Of a stretch of 16,185 nucleotides of DNA, positions 1-7,711 are shown one piece after another (positions within the stretch are counted from its first letter, which is position 1; every line of letters begins with the position of its first letter). The stretch is from Bacillota bacterium (GTDB taxonomy: Bacteria; Bacillota; Clostridia; Christensenellales; QAND01): positions 1 through 16,185 of the forward strand of contig DXZF01000018.1 in assembly GCA_019415425.1 (NCBI GenBank). The letters are read 5' to 3'. Under the pieces are notes generated by a model. It had not been told where the DNA came from. It did not search any database and saw nothing but the letters and a program-made list of their open reading frames with translations. The position numbers and the translations under genes are program-made.

Positions 1-1
1 G

Positions 2-58
2 GGCGGGCGGATACGCGCAAATGGAACGGGGAAAGCAGAAATCCGCCCGCCTCTTTGC
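2..58 (+). terminator. Terminator-like hairpin of an upstream gene
   Basis: The arms at 2-12 (GGCGGGCGGAT) and 41-51 (ATCCGCCCGCC) are perfect 11-base reverse complements. The right arm is followed by CTCTTTG. The loop is long (28 bases) and the T tract is poor, so this is only a moderate intrinsic terminator. It suggests that a gene ending left of the window stops here and that the window opens in an intergenic region. Confidence 0.45.
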
Positions 59-102
59 CCAGCGCCCACTGCGAGATGGGCGAAAAGCACGCATACGGGG
101 CG

Positions 103-131
103 TGGACATTCGCGCATACCGATGTTACAAT
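103..131 (+). promoter_or_regulatory. Sigma-A promoter of the sortase gene
   Basis: The -35 box TGGACA (103-108) and the -10 box TACAAT (126-131) are separated by exactly 17 bases. The -10 box also carries an extended TGT at 123-125. Transcription should start near 138, giving a leader of about 45 bases before the ATG at 184. No equally good promoter is visible in front of moeA, so this one may also feed the Moco operon. Confidence 0.75.
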
Positions 132-183
132 TTAGGGGAAATCAGAGCGGCGGCAAGCCGCTGTGCGGAGGGTGCCACAGCGG

Positions 184-903
184 ATGGGACGGCATGAAAA
201 GACCACAGAATCAAAGCGCAGGGGGCGCAGCACGTACTGGCGCCCTTGGCGGATTGCGCTGCTGGTGCTCGCTGCCATGATGTTTGGCACCGGGCTGTAT
301 CTGTGGATTGAGCCGCAACTGCGCAGCAGGGCGCAGGACGACATCACGCAGCAAATGCTGCAGGGGCTGCAAAATGGGTTGGATTCATTTGAGGTGGATC
401 CCAATGCCAACCCGGTCAGCGGCGAAGGGTACGACCTGCTCGAAGAGGGGGCTACGCCTACGCCCGCACAGCAGGAGAAGGTCAGCGTCCCCATCATTGG
501 GCGCATCGACATTCCATGCATCGATTTACAGATGCCTGTAGCGCGCGGCGCAACGACCGTCAACCTGCGCTATGCCATCGGCTGGCATGAGCAGACGGCC
601 GCCATGGGAGAGGACGGGCTGTGCGTGCTGTTCGGCCACCGCATGTACCAGTACGGCCGGCATTTCAATCGGCTGGACGAGGTGACGCAGGGCGAGGAGA
701 TTTACCTGACCGATACCCAAAACGGCGTACGGTATACGTTTACCGTCTACGACGTGCAGACGGTGCTGCCGCAAGAGGTGCCAACCTTGATGACGCAGCC
801 GCAGGAGGAGCCGGTGCTGTTGCTGGTGACCTGCACGCCGGTGCGCGTGGCCAGCCACAGATTGCTGGTGTATGCGCGCTGCACGGGCCAGCAGGCCTTA
901 TAG
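184..903 (+). CDS. Sortase family transpeptidase
   Basis: The 239-residue product is a membrane-anchored sortase, a cysteine transpeptidase that joins surface proteins to the wall or to each other. It has a basic N-terminus, one membrane segment (about residues 22-42, beginning IALLVLAAMMF), a linker, and a C-terminal sortase fold from about residue 100. The expected catalytic triad is visible: His152 in FGHRM, Cys217 in LLVTCTP, and Arg226 in SHRLLV. The VTCTP...SHRLLV pattern resembles class C or class D enzymes, but I cannot fix the class. I chose the ATG at 184 because GGAGGG lies at 167-172. A GTG start at 163 would place that motif inside the gene. No LPxTG substrate gene is in the window, so its substrate is unknown. 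It has its own strong promoter. Confidence 0.85.
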   Translation: MGRHEKTTESKRRGRSTYWRPWRIALLVLAAMMFGTGLYLWIEPQLRSRAQDDITQQMLQGLQNGLDSFEVDPNANPVSGEGYDLLEEGATPTPAQQEKVSVPIIGRIDIPCIDLQMPVARGATTVNLRYAIGWHEQTAAMGEDGLCVLFGHRMYQYGRHFNRLDEVTQGEEIYLTDTQNGVRYTFTVYDVQTVLPQEVPTLMTQPQEEPVLLLVTCTPVRVASHRLLVYARCTGQQAL

Positions 904-1170
904 TGGCGGACGATGATGCCGCATTGCCCCGGGTGGAGCAGCAGACGGAGCAAAACCACGTGAAGGGGTAGGTGTGCCTACCGGGAGGGCGCCCTGCAAA
1001 CAAAACGCGAAATTGCCTGGAAAAGGGACGGTAGGGGCAGCGGATAAGACCAAAAACCTGAGGGCGTTGCGTCTGTAGGCGGAACGCCCGTTTCTACCAA
1101 TACAGTGCACAGACGGCGGCGGGATGCACGCCATGGGGGCGCGTAAAACGCAAGAGGGAGGAAGATCGAT
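904..1170 (+). promoter_or_regulatory. Structured leader of the Moco operon, possible riboswitch or attenuator
   Basis: These 267 bases contain no convincing ORF and no clear promoter. Several pairings are visible. GGTAGG (967-972) and CCTACC (977-982) form a 6-bp hairpin with a TGTG loop. GGTAGG occurs again at 1030-1035 and CTACC again at 1094-1098, so alternative partners exist. GGGCGTT (1062-1068) and AACGCCC (1083-1089) form a 7-bp stem followed by GTTTCT. AGGGCGCCCT (986-995) is self-complementary. A ribosome binding site GGGAGG (1156-1161) sits 9 bases before moeA. The position before moeA makes a Moco or tungsten-cofactor riboswitch a reasonable guess, but I could not match the Moco RNA consensus by eye. 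Confidence 0.4.
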
Positions 1171-2391
1171 ATGCTGACGGTCAAGACGCCGCAGGCGGCG
1201 CAGGCGCTCATCGCGCAGGCTTTTGCCTCATGCAAAACGGAAGTGGAAACAGTCTGCATTTGGGAGGCGCTGGGCCGCGTGCTGGCAGAGGATATTGTGG
1301 CGGACCAATGGGTCCCCGGATTTGACCGGTCCACGGTGGACGGCTTTGCCGTCAAGGCGGAAGAGACGTTTGGCTGTTCGGACAGTATCCCCGCCATGCT
1401 GCAATACGTGGGCGAAGTGCGCATGGGCGCGCCGGATGCGGGTAAAATTGAAACCGGGCAGTGCAAATACGTGCCGACAGGGGGCGAATTGCCGCAGGGC
1501 GCCAACGCCATGGTCATGATTGAATACGTCGAGGACTATGGGGACGGCATGCGCTACATGTGCAAGCCCTCGGCGCCGGGGCAGCACGTGATCTTTCGGG
1601 GAGACGACGTCAAGCCGGGGGATGTGGTGCTCACGCGCGGCCGCACGCTGCGCCCGCAGGATATCGGGGCGCTGGCGGCATTGGGGGTCGCGGATGTGCC
1701 GGTGCGCAAGCGTCCGGTGGTGGGCATCCTCTCGACGGGAGACGAAGTGATCGACATCCGACAAACACCGGTCGGCGGGCAGATTCGCGACGTCAACACC
1801 CATGCGCTGTATGCGGGCGTGCAGGCTGCGGGCGGGCAGCCCGTGGCGCTGGGCATCGTGCAGGATGAATACGACGCCCTGTATGACGCCGTGCGGCGCG
1901 CCGTGCAGGATTGCGATATGGTCCTGGTCTCGGGCGGCAGTTCGGTCGGGACGCGGGATGCCACGCACCGCGTGATCGACGCCCTGGGCACGCCGGGCGT
2001 GCTGATGCACGGCGTGGCCATCAAACCGGGCAAACCCACCATCGTGGGCTCTGCAGGGGGCAAGCCGGTATTCGGCCTGCCCGGCCATCCGGTATCGGCG
2101 TACTTCATTTACCACATCTTTGCGCGGCCACTGATCTGTGCCATGATGGACGCGCCGTATGAAGAGGAGGGCGTCTATGCCCGGCTGACGGCCACCATTC
2201 CCAGCAATCACGGGCGCGAAGAGTGCGTGCCGGTGCAGTTGGTGCGCACGCAGGACGGCCTGGCCGCGACCCCCGTGGTGGGCAAGAGCGGGTTGATTAC
2301 CGTGCTCAGCCGCGCGGGCGGCTACGTGCGCGTGCCGCGCGACTGCGAGGGCATCTCGGCCGGTAGCGAGGTGGAGGTCTTCCGGTTTTAG
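1171..2391 (+). CDS. moeA: Molybdopterin molybdenumtransferase MoeA
   Basis: MoeA takes adenylylated molybdopterin and inserts molybdate, releasing AMP, in the last common step of Moco synthesis. The 406 residues match the normal full-length family. Visible family motifs are FDRSTVDGFAV near the N-terminus, STGDE with GDE at 190-192, the nucleotide-fold stretch SGGSSVGTRD (254-263), HGVAIKPGKP (280-289), and GLPGHPVSA just after it. The C-terminal beta-barrel domain (about 330-406) ends in VEVFRF. The start follows GGGAGG at 1156-1161. The next gene begins 49 bases downstream on the same strand and is a second MoeA homolog, so the two may differ in metal (molybdenum or tungsten) or in partner. 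That split of roles is inference. Confidence 0.95.
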   Translation: MLTVKTPQAAQALIAQAFASCKTEVETVCIWEALGRVLAEDIVADQWVPGFDRSTVDGFAVKAEETFGCSDSIPAMLQYVGEVRMGAPDAGKIETGQCKYVPTGGELPQGANAMVMIEYVEDYGDGMRYMCKPSAPGQHVIFRGDDVKPGDVVLTRGRTLRPQDIGALAALGVADVPVRKRPVVGILSTGDEVIDIRQTPVGGQIRDVNTHALYAGVQAAGGQPVALGIVQDEYDALYDAVRRAVQDCDMVLVSGGSSVGTRDATHRVIDALGTPGVLMHGVAIKPGKPTIVGSAGGKPVFGLPGHPVSAYFIYHIFARPLICAMMDAPYEEEGVYARLTATIPSNHGREECVPVQLVRTQDGLAATPVVGKSGLITVLSRAGGYVRVPRDCEGISAGSEVEVFRF

Positions 2392-2440
2392 CGTGAGAGA
2401 AACGACAGACATTGCGCAGTGCGCATGAGGAGGGTTTGCC

Positions 2441-4345
2441 ATGCGATATGAGTATTTGACCAATGAACCGTTGGACAGAGCGCTTTCGGCATACACACAG
2501 GCGCTGGGCACGCTGACGCGCCGTACGGAGCGCGTGCGCGTGCAGGACGCCTTGGGCCGCATCACCAGCGAAGCGGTATACGCACACATCTGTGCACCGC
2601 ACTACAATGCCTCGGCCATGGACGGCATTGCGCTCAAGGCGTCCATCACCTTTGGCGCGACCGAGACCACGCCGCTGACGCTCAAAGAGGGCGACTACGT
2701 GGTCGTGGATACCGGCGATCCGTTGCCCAAGGGATGTGACGCCGTGGTCATGGTGGAGGACGTTGTCGAAGAGGATGGGCAGAAGAAGCTGTACGCCGCC
2801 ACGGCCCCCTGGAGCAATGTGCGGCAGATCGGCGAAGATATCTGCGCGGGGGATATGATCCTCACCGCGCACAGCGAGGTCACGCCGGCGGCCATGGGCG
2901 CCATGCTGGCCGGCGGCGTAATGGAATTGAACGTGTTTGCCAGGCCGCTTGTCGGCATCATCCCGACGGGGGATGAGATCGTCCTGCCGTGTGCGGATCC
3001 GGGCGAAGGCGATATTCTGGAGTTCAACTCCACCATCTTTACCGGGATGCTCACAAAGTGGGGGGCGCAGTGCAAGACGTATCCCATCGTCAAAGACAAG
3101 CTGGCGTTGATCGAACAGGCGATCGAGCAGGCGCTTACGGAGTGCGATCTCGTCATCGTCAACGCAGGCTCCTCTGCGGGACGCGAGGACTATACCTCTA
3201 CCGCCATCGCACATCTGGGGGAAGTGTACGTGCACGGCATTGCCATCAAACCCGGCAAGCCCGCGATCTTGGGCAAGTGCAAGGGCAAGCCCGTGATTGG
3301 CGTGCCCGGCTACCCCGTCTCGGGTATCATCGTGCTGGAGCAGATCATTGCGCCCATTGTCGCGCAGCTGTGCGGCGGGCAGATGGCACAGCGGCAAAAG
3401 GTGGACGCCGTGCTGGCGCGCCGCATGAATTCATCGCTCAAATACGAGGAATTTGTGCGCACGCGCCTGGGCTGTGTGGGCGGCAAGATGACGGCTGTGC
3501 CGCTCAATCGCGGAGCGGGCGTGGTCACGTCGTTTGTCAAGGCGGACGGCATCATCCGCGTGCCGCAGGATCGCGAGGGATATGAGGCCGGCGAGACGGT
3601 GCAGGTGGAACTGCTGCGCCCGTTGGAGGAGATCCTGCGCATGCTCGTCATCACCGGCAGCCACGACCCGCTGATCGATGAAGTGGCCAACCTGATGCGT
3701 TTGCAGCATCCCGATGCGTCGGTCGCGTCCTCCCATGTGGGCAGCATGGGCGGCATCATGGCCGTCAAACGCGGCGAGGCGCACATGGGCGGCATCCACC
3801 TGCTGGACGAGGCCACCGGCACGTACAACGAGTCGTATGTGCAAAAGTATTTCTCGCAGGGCGGGGTGGCGTTGATCGAATGCGTACAGCGACAGCAGGG
3901 ATTCATGGTGGCCAAGGGAAACCCCAAGGGCATTCGGGGATGGAAGGAGATTGCCGAGCAGAATCTGTCGTATATCAACAGGCAAAAGGGGTCCGGCACG
4001 CGGCTGCTGTGCGATTACCTGGTCAAGCAGGCGGGCATTGACAGCAGCAAGATCTACGGCTATGAGCGCGAGGAATTTACCCATACCGGCGTGGCGGCGC
4101 TGGTGGCGGCCGGCAATGGCGACGCGGGGCTGGGCATCTACTCGGCTGCGCAGCTGTACGGATTGGACTTTGTGCCGGTGTGCCTGGAGCAGTATGACCT
4201 GCTGGTGAGCCTGGACGCGCTGGAGCTCCCGCCGGTACAGCGGTTTTTGGAGGTGTTGCGCAGCCCGGAACTGCGCAAGCGCCTGGAGGCGCTGGGCGGT
4301 TACACGCTCGAGCACCCCGGCCGCATTCGCAAGAGGTTTGAATGA
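2441..4345 (+). CDS. MoeA fused to a C-terminal PBP-like domain
   Basis: The 634-residue protein has two parts. Residues 1-400 are a complete Moe[13 protein letters not shown] near 54, PTGDE with GDE at 177-179, [20 protein letters not shown] and GVPGYPVSG. Residues 401-634 form a periplasmic-binding-protein-like domain of the type annotated as LysR substrate-binding or PBP_like, with [35 protein letters not shown] and [14 protein letters not shown]. There is no signal peptide, so this domain works in the cytoplasm. In related transporters this fold binds oxyanions, so a role in sensing or delivering molybdate or tungstate is plausible but unproven. GAGGAGGG (2427-2434) supports the start. 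The stop codon overlaps the moaC start (ATGA), which indicates translational coupling. Confidence 0.92.
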   Translation: MRYEYLTNEPLDRALSAYTQALGTLTRRTERVRVQDALGRITSEAVYAHICAPHYNASAMDGIALKASITFGATETTPLTLKEGDYVVVDTGDPLPKGCDAVVMVEDVVEEDGQKKLYAATAPWSNVRQIGEDICAGDMILTAHSEVTPAAMGAMLAGGVMELNVFARPLVGIIPTGDEIVLPCADPGEGDILEFNSTIFTGMLTKWGAQCKTYPIVKDKLALIEQAIEQALTECDLVIVNAGSSAGREDYTSTAIAHLGEVYVHGIAIKPGKPAILGKCKGKPVIGVPGYPVSGIIVLEQIIAPIVAQLCGGQMAQRQKVDAVLARRMNSSLKYEEFVRTRLGCVGGKMTAVPLNRGAGVVTSFVKADGIIRVPQDREGYEAGETVQVELLRPLEEILRMLVITGSHDPLIDEVANLMRLQHPDASVASSHVGSMGGIMAVKRGEAHMGGIHLLDEATGTYNESYVQKYFSQGGVALIECVQRQQGFMVAKGNPKGIRGWKEIAEQNLSYINRQKGSGTRLLCDYLVKQAGIDSSKIYGYEREEFTHTGVAALVAAGNGDAGLGIYSAAQLYGLDFVPVCLEQYDLLVSLDALELPPVQRFLEVLRSPELRKRLEALGGYTLEHPGRIRKRFE

Positions 4346-4830
4346 TGCAGCTGACGCATTTGAACGAAAAGGGCGACGCCCGCATGGTGGACGTCGGCCA
4401 GAAGGCGTATACACAGCGCGAGGCAGTGGCGCAGGCAGAGGTCGTCATGCAGCCCGAGACGCTGTGCATGATCACACAGGGGAAGGCCAAAAAGGGCGAT
4501 GTGTTCGCCTGTGCGCGCATCGCGGGGATCATGGCGGCCAAGCGCACGCATGAGCTGATCCCGATGTGCCATCCGTTGCCCATCGATGGCATCGAAGTGG
4601 AGCTTTTGCCCAAGGGCGACGATACGGTGCGCATTGTGACCAGGGTGCGCTGTACGTACAAGACGGGCGTGGAGATCGAGGCGCTGACGGCGGCCTCTGT
4701 CGCGGCGCTGACGGTGTACGATATGTGCAAGGCCGTGGACCGCGGCATGTGCATTCAAAACGTGTGCCTGCTGGAAAAGAAGGGCGGCAAGAGCGGCCAC
4801 TTCAAAAGAGAAGAGGGAGAGAGAGCATGA
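4342..4830 (+). CDS. moaC: Cyclic pyranopterin monophosphate synthase MoaC
   Basis: MoaC converts the MoaA product (3',8-cyclo-GTP) into cyclic pyranopterin monophosphate, completing the first stage of Moco synthesis. The 162 residues fit the family. Recognisable parts are the N-terminal [14 protein letters not shown] (48-54), the IPMCHPLPI segment with His77, and VYDMCKA with Asp127 and Lys130, the pair corresponding to known active-site residues of E. coli MoaC. The start overlaps the stop of the preceding moeA. Two ATG codons in a row (4342 and 4345) are both usable after AGAGG at 4332-4336, so the exact first residue is uncertain. The stop overlaps the next start, again as ATGA. Confidence 0.96.
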   Translation: MMQLTHLNEKGDARMVDVGQKAYTQREAVAQAEVVMQPETLCMITQGKAKKGDVFACARIAGIMAAKRTHELIPMCHPLPIDGIEVELLPKGDDTVRIVTRVRCTYKTGVEIEALTAASVAALTVYDMCKAVDRGMCIQNVCLLEKKGGKSGHFKREEGERA

Positions 4831-5255
4831 ACGTCATCGGCATTTCCATCAGCGAGGACAAGCAGCAGCCCCGGCGTGCGCTGGACAGCTGCGTGCTCCG
4901 GGCCGATTACGGCATCGAGGGCGACCGGTTTGCCGGACCGGGGGAAAGACAAGTCAGCCTGTTTTCTGCAAAGGCCAAACAGCTACTGGAGCAGAGCGAG
5001 CAGGGCGGGCTGTGTTTCAAGCGCTTTGGCGGCAACTTTTTGACGCAGGGGCTGGACTTTTATGAACTGGCCGTGGGCGACAAATTGCAGATGGGGCAAG
5101 CGGTGATCGAGATCACCCAGGTGGGCAAGGAGTGCTTTGAGGAATGCAGCCTGTTTCTCTCGGGCGCGCACTGCCCGCTGACGGTGGGGTGTGCATTCGG
5201 CAAGGTGACGCAGGGCGGAGAAGTGCACGCGGGCGACGAGATTTGCCTTTTGTAG
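4827..5255 (+). CDS. MOSC domain protein, first copy
   Basis: This 142-residue protein is a single MOSC domain, named after the C-terminal domain of Moco sulfurase. Such domains bind Moco or carry sulfur on a conserved cysteine. Visible features are GIEGDRFAG (29-37), [17 protein letters not shown], the cysteine motif [11 protein letters not shown] with Cys103 and Cys107, Cys116, and the closing [10 protein letters not shown]. It has seven cysteines in all. It begins inside the moaC stop (ATGA), with GAGGGAGA just upstream, and is followed after 19 bases by moaA. The same three cysteine positions recur in the second MOSC protein encoded after moaA. A role in cofactor sulfuration or carriage is inferred from family and context. 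Confidence 0.88.
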   Translation: MNVIGISISEDKQQPRRALDSCVLRADYGIEGDRFAGPGERQVSLFSAKAKQLLEQSEQGGLCFKRFGGNFLTQGLDFYELAVGDKLQMGQAVIEITQVGKECFEECSLFLSGAHCPLTVGCAFGKVTQGGEVHAGDEICLL

Positions 5256-5274
5256 CAGAGAGGAAGGAAAACAA

Positions 5275-6228
5275 TTGATCGACCGATTGGGGCGCAATAT
5301 TCAGTACGCGCGGCTGTCACTCACGCAGCGCTGCAACCTCAAATGCGTGTACTGCAATCCGGACGGGGAGCGGTGCCCGCAGAACACGGAATTGAGCGTG
5401 GAGGACTGGCTCCGCATCGTCGATGCGCTGGTGCACCTGGGCGTGCGCAAGATCCGCCTGACGGGCGGGGAACCGCTGGTGCGCAAGGACCTGGAGGAGA
5501 TCATCCACGGGATCGCGCAGTTTCCCCAGATCCAGGACCTGTGCATGACCACCAACGCCCAGCACTTGCCGGGCCGGGTGGAGCTGCTCAAGCGCGCTGG
5601 CCTTGGGCGGCTGAACATCAGCATCGACTCGCTTCAGCCCGAACGATTTCGCGCCATCACGGGCGGCGGCCGCATCGAGGATGTGCTGGAAAGCATCGAT
5701 CTGGCCATTGCGCTAAAGCTGCTGCCCATCAAGCTCAATACCGTGGTGGTGCGCGGACAAAATGACGACGAGATCGACGATTTCATCGCGCTGACACGGG
5801 AGCGGCCGATCGAGGTGCGGTTTATCGAACTGATGCCCATCGGGCGGTTGGGACAGGACGCGCGCATGCGCATTCCCAACGACGAACTGATTGCGCAGCG
5901 GCCCTACCTAAAGCCGCTGGAGCCGGTATACGAGAGCCAGCCTTCGCGCGACTACGGCATCGACGGCCACAAGGGCAAAGTGGGCTTTATCAGCCCCATT
6001 TCGCATCAGTTCTGCGATCGGTGTAACCGCATCCGCATCACCAGCGACGGCAAATTCAAGCCGTGCCTGGGGGATAATGGCGAAGTATCGCTCATGCATG
6101 CGCTCAAAAGCGGCGACGATGCGCTGCTGTACCGCACGCTGTACGACGCCATCTACAACAAACCACAGGGACATCATTTTGGCGAAGGATTTACATCCGC
6201 ACGCAACATGAACCGCATTGGCGGATAG
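5275..6228 (+). CDS. moaA: GTP 3',8-cyclase MoaA, radical SAM enzyme
   Basis: MoaA opens Moco synthesis by rearranging GTP with a radical generated from S-adenosylmethionine. The 317-residue protein carries the radical SAM cluster motif CNLKCVYC (Cys20, Cys24, Cys27). It also has the second, substrate-side cluster ligands FCDRCNRIRI...KPC (Cys247, Cys250, Cys264), the GGEP motif in LTGGEPLVRKD, and the conserved C-terminal Gly-Gly in NRIGG. The start is TTG at 5275, preceded by AGAGGAAGGAAA. The reading IDRLGRNIQYARLSLT matches the normal MoaA N-terminus, so I accept this rare start. It lies between two MOSC genes, with gaps of 19 and 15 bases, clearly inside one transcript. Confidence 0.96.
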   Translation: MIDRLGRNIQYARLSLTQRCNLKCVYCNPDGERCPQNTELSVEDWLRIVDALVHLGVRKIRLTGGEPLVRKDLEEIIHGIAQFPQIQDLCMTTNAQHLPGRVELLKRAGLGRLNISIDSLQPERFRAITGGGRIEDVLESIDLAIALKLLPIKLNTVVVRGQNDDEIDDFIALTRERPIEVRFIELMPIGRLGQDARMRIPNDELIAQRPYLKPLEPVYESQPSRDYGIDGHKGKVGFISPISHQFCDRCNRIRITSDGKFKPCLGDNGEVSLMHALKSGDDALLYRTLYDAIYNKPQGHHFGEGFTSARNMNRIGG

Positions 6229-6243
6229 AGGGAGAGAGGACAA

Positions 6244-6690
6244 ATGGCAGAGATTGTATCCATCAACATCAGCAGCAAAAAGGGCATGATGAAAGACCCC
6301 ATTGCACAGGCAGTGCTGGTGCCGGAGCACGGCATCGAAGGGGACGTGCACGCGGGCAACTGGCACCGGCAGATCAGCTTGTTGGCGCAGGAGAGCGTGG
6401 ACAAAATGCAGGCCAAGGGCCTCACGCTTTCCCCCGGCAATTTTGCAGAGAACATCACCACGCGGGGGCTGGAATTGTACACGTTGCCGGTTGGCACGCA
6501 GCTGACGCTGGGCGAGTGCCTGGTGGAAGTGACGCAGATCGGCAAGGAGTGCCACCACCACTGCGAGATCTACAAAAAGGTGGGCATGTGCGTCATGCCG
6601 ACCGAGGGCATCTTTGTCAAGGTGCTCAAAGGCGGGACGATTCACCCCGGCGATGCGATTGAAGTCGTCCACACGCCTGAACAGGCGTAA
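6244..6690 (+). CDS. MOSC domain protein, second copy
   Basis: This 148-residue single-domain MOSC protein has HGIEGDVHAGNWHRQISLL (29-47), SPGNFAENITT, LPVGTQLTLGE, TQIGKECHHHC with Cys103 and Cys107, Cys116, and KGGTIHPGDAIE. It resembles the MOSC half of proteins in clostridia where MOSC is fused to a MogA/MoaB domain. Here the matching mogA-type gene is separate and lies opposite downstream. The start follows GAGGGAGAGAGGA. It is the last gene of the plus-strand operon, and a terminator structure follows. The cysteines align position for position with those of the first MOSC copy. The rest has diverged, so this is an old duplication rather than a recent one. Confidence 0.88.
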   Translation: MAEIVSINISSKKGMMKDPIAQAVLVPEHGIEGDVHAGNWHRQISLLAQESVDKMQAKGLTLSPGNFAENITTRGLELYTLPVGTQLTLGECLVEVTQIGKECHHHCEIYKKVGMCVMPTEGIFVKVLKGGTIHPGDAIEVVHTPEQA

Positions 6691-6704
6691 GCGTATCGGG
6701 GATA

Positions 6705-6813
6705 GACCTCTGCCATGCACAAGTTCCTTTGCGCTTTTTTGCGTTTTGGCACGCAGCGTCATCTGCGCGAACCGGCAAAATGGCGGTGAAGGGGGCATGG
6801 CGGAGGTTTTTTT
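6705..6813 (+). terminator. Terminator of the Moco operon with a long closing stem
   Basis: CCTCTGCCATGC (6707-6718) pairs with GCATGGCGGAGG (6795-6806) as 12 base pairs including one G-U. The stem can extend by A-U and G-U to 6705/6808. Seven T follow at 6807-6813. The enclosed 76 bases hold a smaller hairpin, CGCAG-CGTCAT-CTGCG. It lies just after the last MOSC gene, in the right place and direction. The loop is unusually large for a simple terminator. Confidence 0.55.
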
Positions 6814-7131
6814 ATACAGGGTAAGGAAGCGGAGCGGTTGAAAGCACTGCCGCAAACGGGCTGTTGCGCTTGATGCCGCTGAAAACGTTGGGCAATGGCG
6901 TTGGAGAAAAATCGACAACCGTTGTGCAGCTATGCGCAAGGCCCCCATTTGCAATGTGGAAATATGGAGATAAACGCGTTTTGCTTGGCGCATACAGGCC
7001 AATTGCGTGGATTGCAAGGGGACATGTGGCGCCACCGTGCGCCGAGACAAATCCCGGCTGTTTTCGCGCATGCAACAGCCATGGGAAGGCGTAAAAACGC
7101 CACCACAGCGATGCGTTTTGTTGGCAATGGA
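6814..7131. other. Spacer without a recognisable gene
   Basis: These 318 bases between the operon terminator and the mog terminator show no ORF with a good ribosome binding site or a recognisable product on either strand. I see small inverted repeats only: GTGGCGCCAC (7026-7035), GGCTGTT/AACAGCC (7056-7062 and 7074-7080) and GGCGT/ACGCC around 7088-7101. It could be decayed sequence or hold a small RNA, but nothing shows this directly. Confidence 0.5.
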
Positions 7132-7171
7132 AACAAAAGCGCACAGCGTCTTCTTGTGGACACTGTGCGCT
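7132..7171 (-). terminator. Rho-independent terminator of the mog gene
   Basis: AGCGCACAG (7138-7146) and CTGTGCGCT (7163-7171) are perfect 9-bp arms, with an additional GTC/GAC pairing inside the loop. Read on the minus strand, the stem is followed by TTTTGTTT. It starts six bases after the mog stop codon. Confidence 0.8.
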
Positions 7172-7176
7172 CTGCT

Positions 7177-7671
7177 TCAGGTGCGCGCACACTCGTATGT
7201 GTCGCCGCGCAGCGTATCGGCAATGTGGTCCAGCACCGGGCGAAGCACGTCGATGCACTCGCCAACGGCCTTGGGGCTCCCCGGCAGGTTGACGATGAGC
7301 GTCTGTTTGCGAATGCCCGCCGTCCCGCGCGAGAGCATGGCGCGATTGGTAAACTGCATGCTGTACGCCCGGATGGCTTCAGGAATGCCGGGAACCAGCC
7401 GTTCCACCACGTCCAGCGTTGCCTCGGGCGTGACATCGCGCGGCGTAAAGCCGGTGCCTCCGGTGGTCAGGACCATGTCCACCTCGCCGCTCTCGCACAG
7501 GCGGATCAGGGCTTGGGCAATCTGATCGCGTTCATCGGGTACAATGGACAGGCTGTGGATCTGCGCCACCTCTTTGAGGCATTCGGCGATGTGCGGCCCG
7601 CTCTGATCGGCGCGCACGCCGGCATACCCCTTATCGCTCACGGTGAGGATGGCCACGCGAATGGGATCCAT
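7177..7671 (-). CDS. mog: MogA/MoaB-type molybdopterin adenylyltransferase
   Basis: Proteins of this family adenylylate molybdopterin with ATP to give the MPT-AMP used by MoeA. The 164-residue product is a single MoCF-biosynth domain: AILTVSDKGYAG (7-18), the nucleotide and pterin loop LTTGGTG (68-74), PRD (77-79), TPEAT (81-85), and NLPGSPKA (128-135). The start at 7671 has AAAGGAG upstream on the minus strand. A longer reading frame upstream has no support and would run across the promoter. The gene faces the Moco operon end to end rather than belonging to it, so its expression is set separately. Whether it should be named mogA or moaB cannot be settled by eye. Confidence 0.92.
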   Translation of the reverse strand: MDPIRVAILTVSDKGYAGVRADQSGPHIAECLKEVAQIHSLSIVPDERDQIAQALIRLCESGEVDMVLTTGGTGFTPRDVTPEATLDVVERLVPGIPEAIRAYSMQFTNRAMLSRGTAGIRKQTLIVNLPGSPKAVGECIDVLRPVLDHIADTLRGDTYECART

Positions 7672-7702
7672 ATGGCTTTCTCTCCTTTTTCTGTTTTTTC
7701 TC

Positions 7703-7711
7703 ATTATACCA
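7703..7711 (-). promoter_or_regulatory. Promoter -10 region of the mog gene
   Basis: On the minus strand a consensus TATAAT (7703-7708) is preceded by TGG, giving an extended -10 element. The -35 region is weak: TTCATC with 18-base spacing is the best match. Transcription would start near 7696, about 25 bases before the ATG. Confidence 0.65.

Noticed and set aside
1..135. A plus-strand frame open from the window edge to TAG at 133-135
   Set aside because: It runs through a perfect inverted repeat and the sortase promoter, and its translation shows no recognisable gene end.
163..183. GTG start of the sortase at 163
   Set aside because: No ribosome binding site precedes it, while GGAGGG at 167-172 is well placed for the ATG at 184.
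1228..3397. Long minus-strand open frames opposite the two moeA genes
   Set aside because: They are rich in His, Arg and Ala from reversed GC-rich codons, show no ribosome binding sites, and overlap each other. The plus-strand genes explain the sequence fully.
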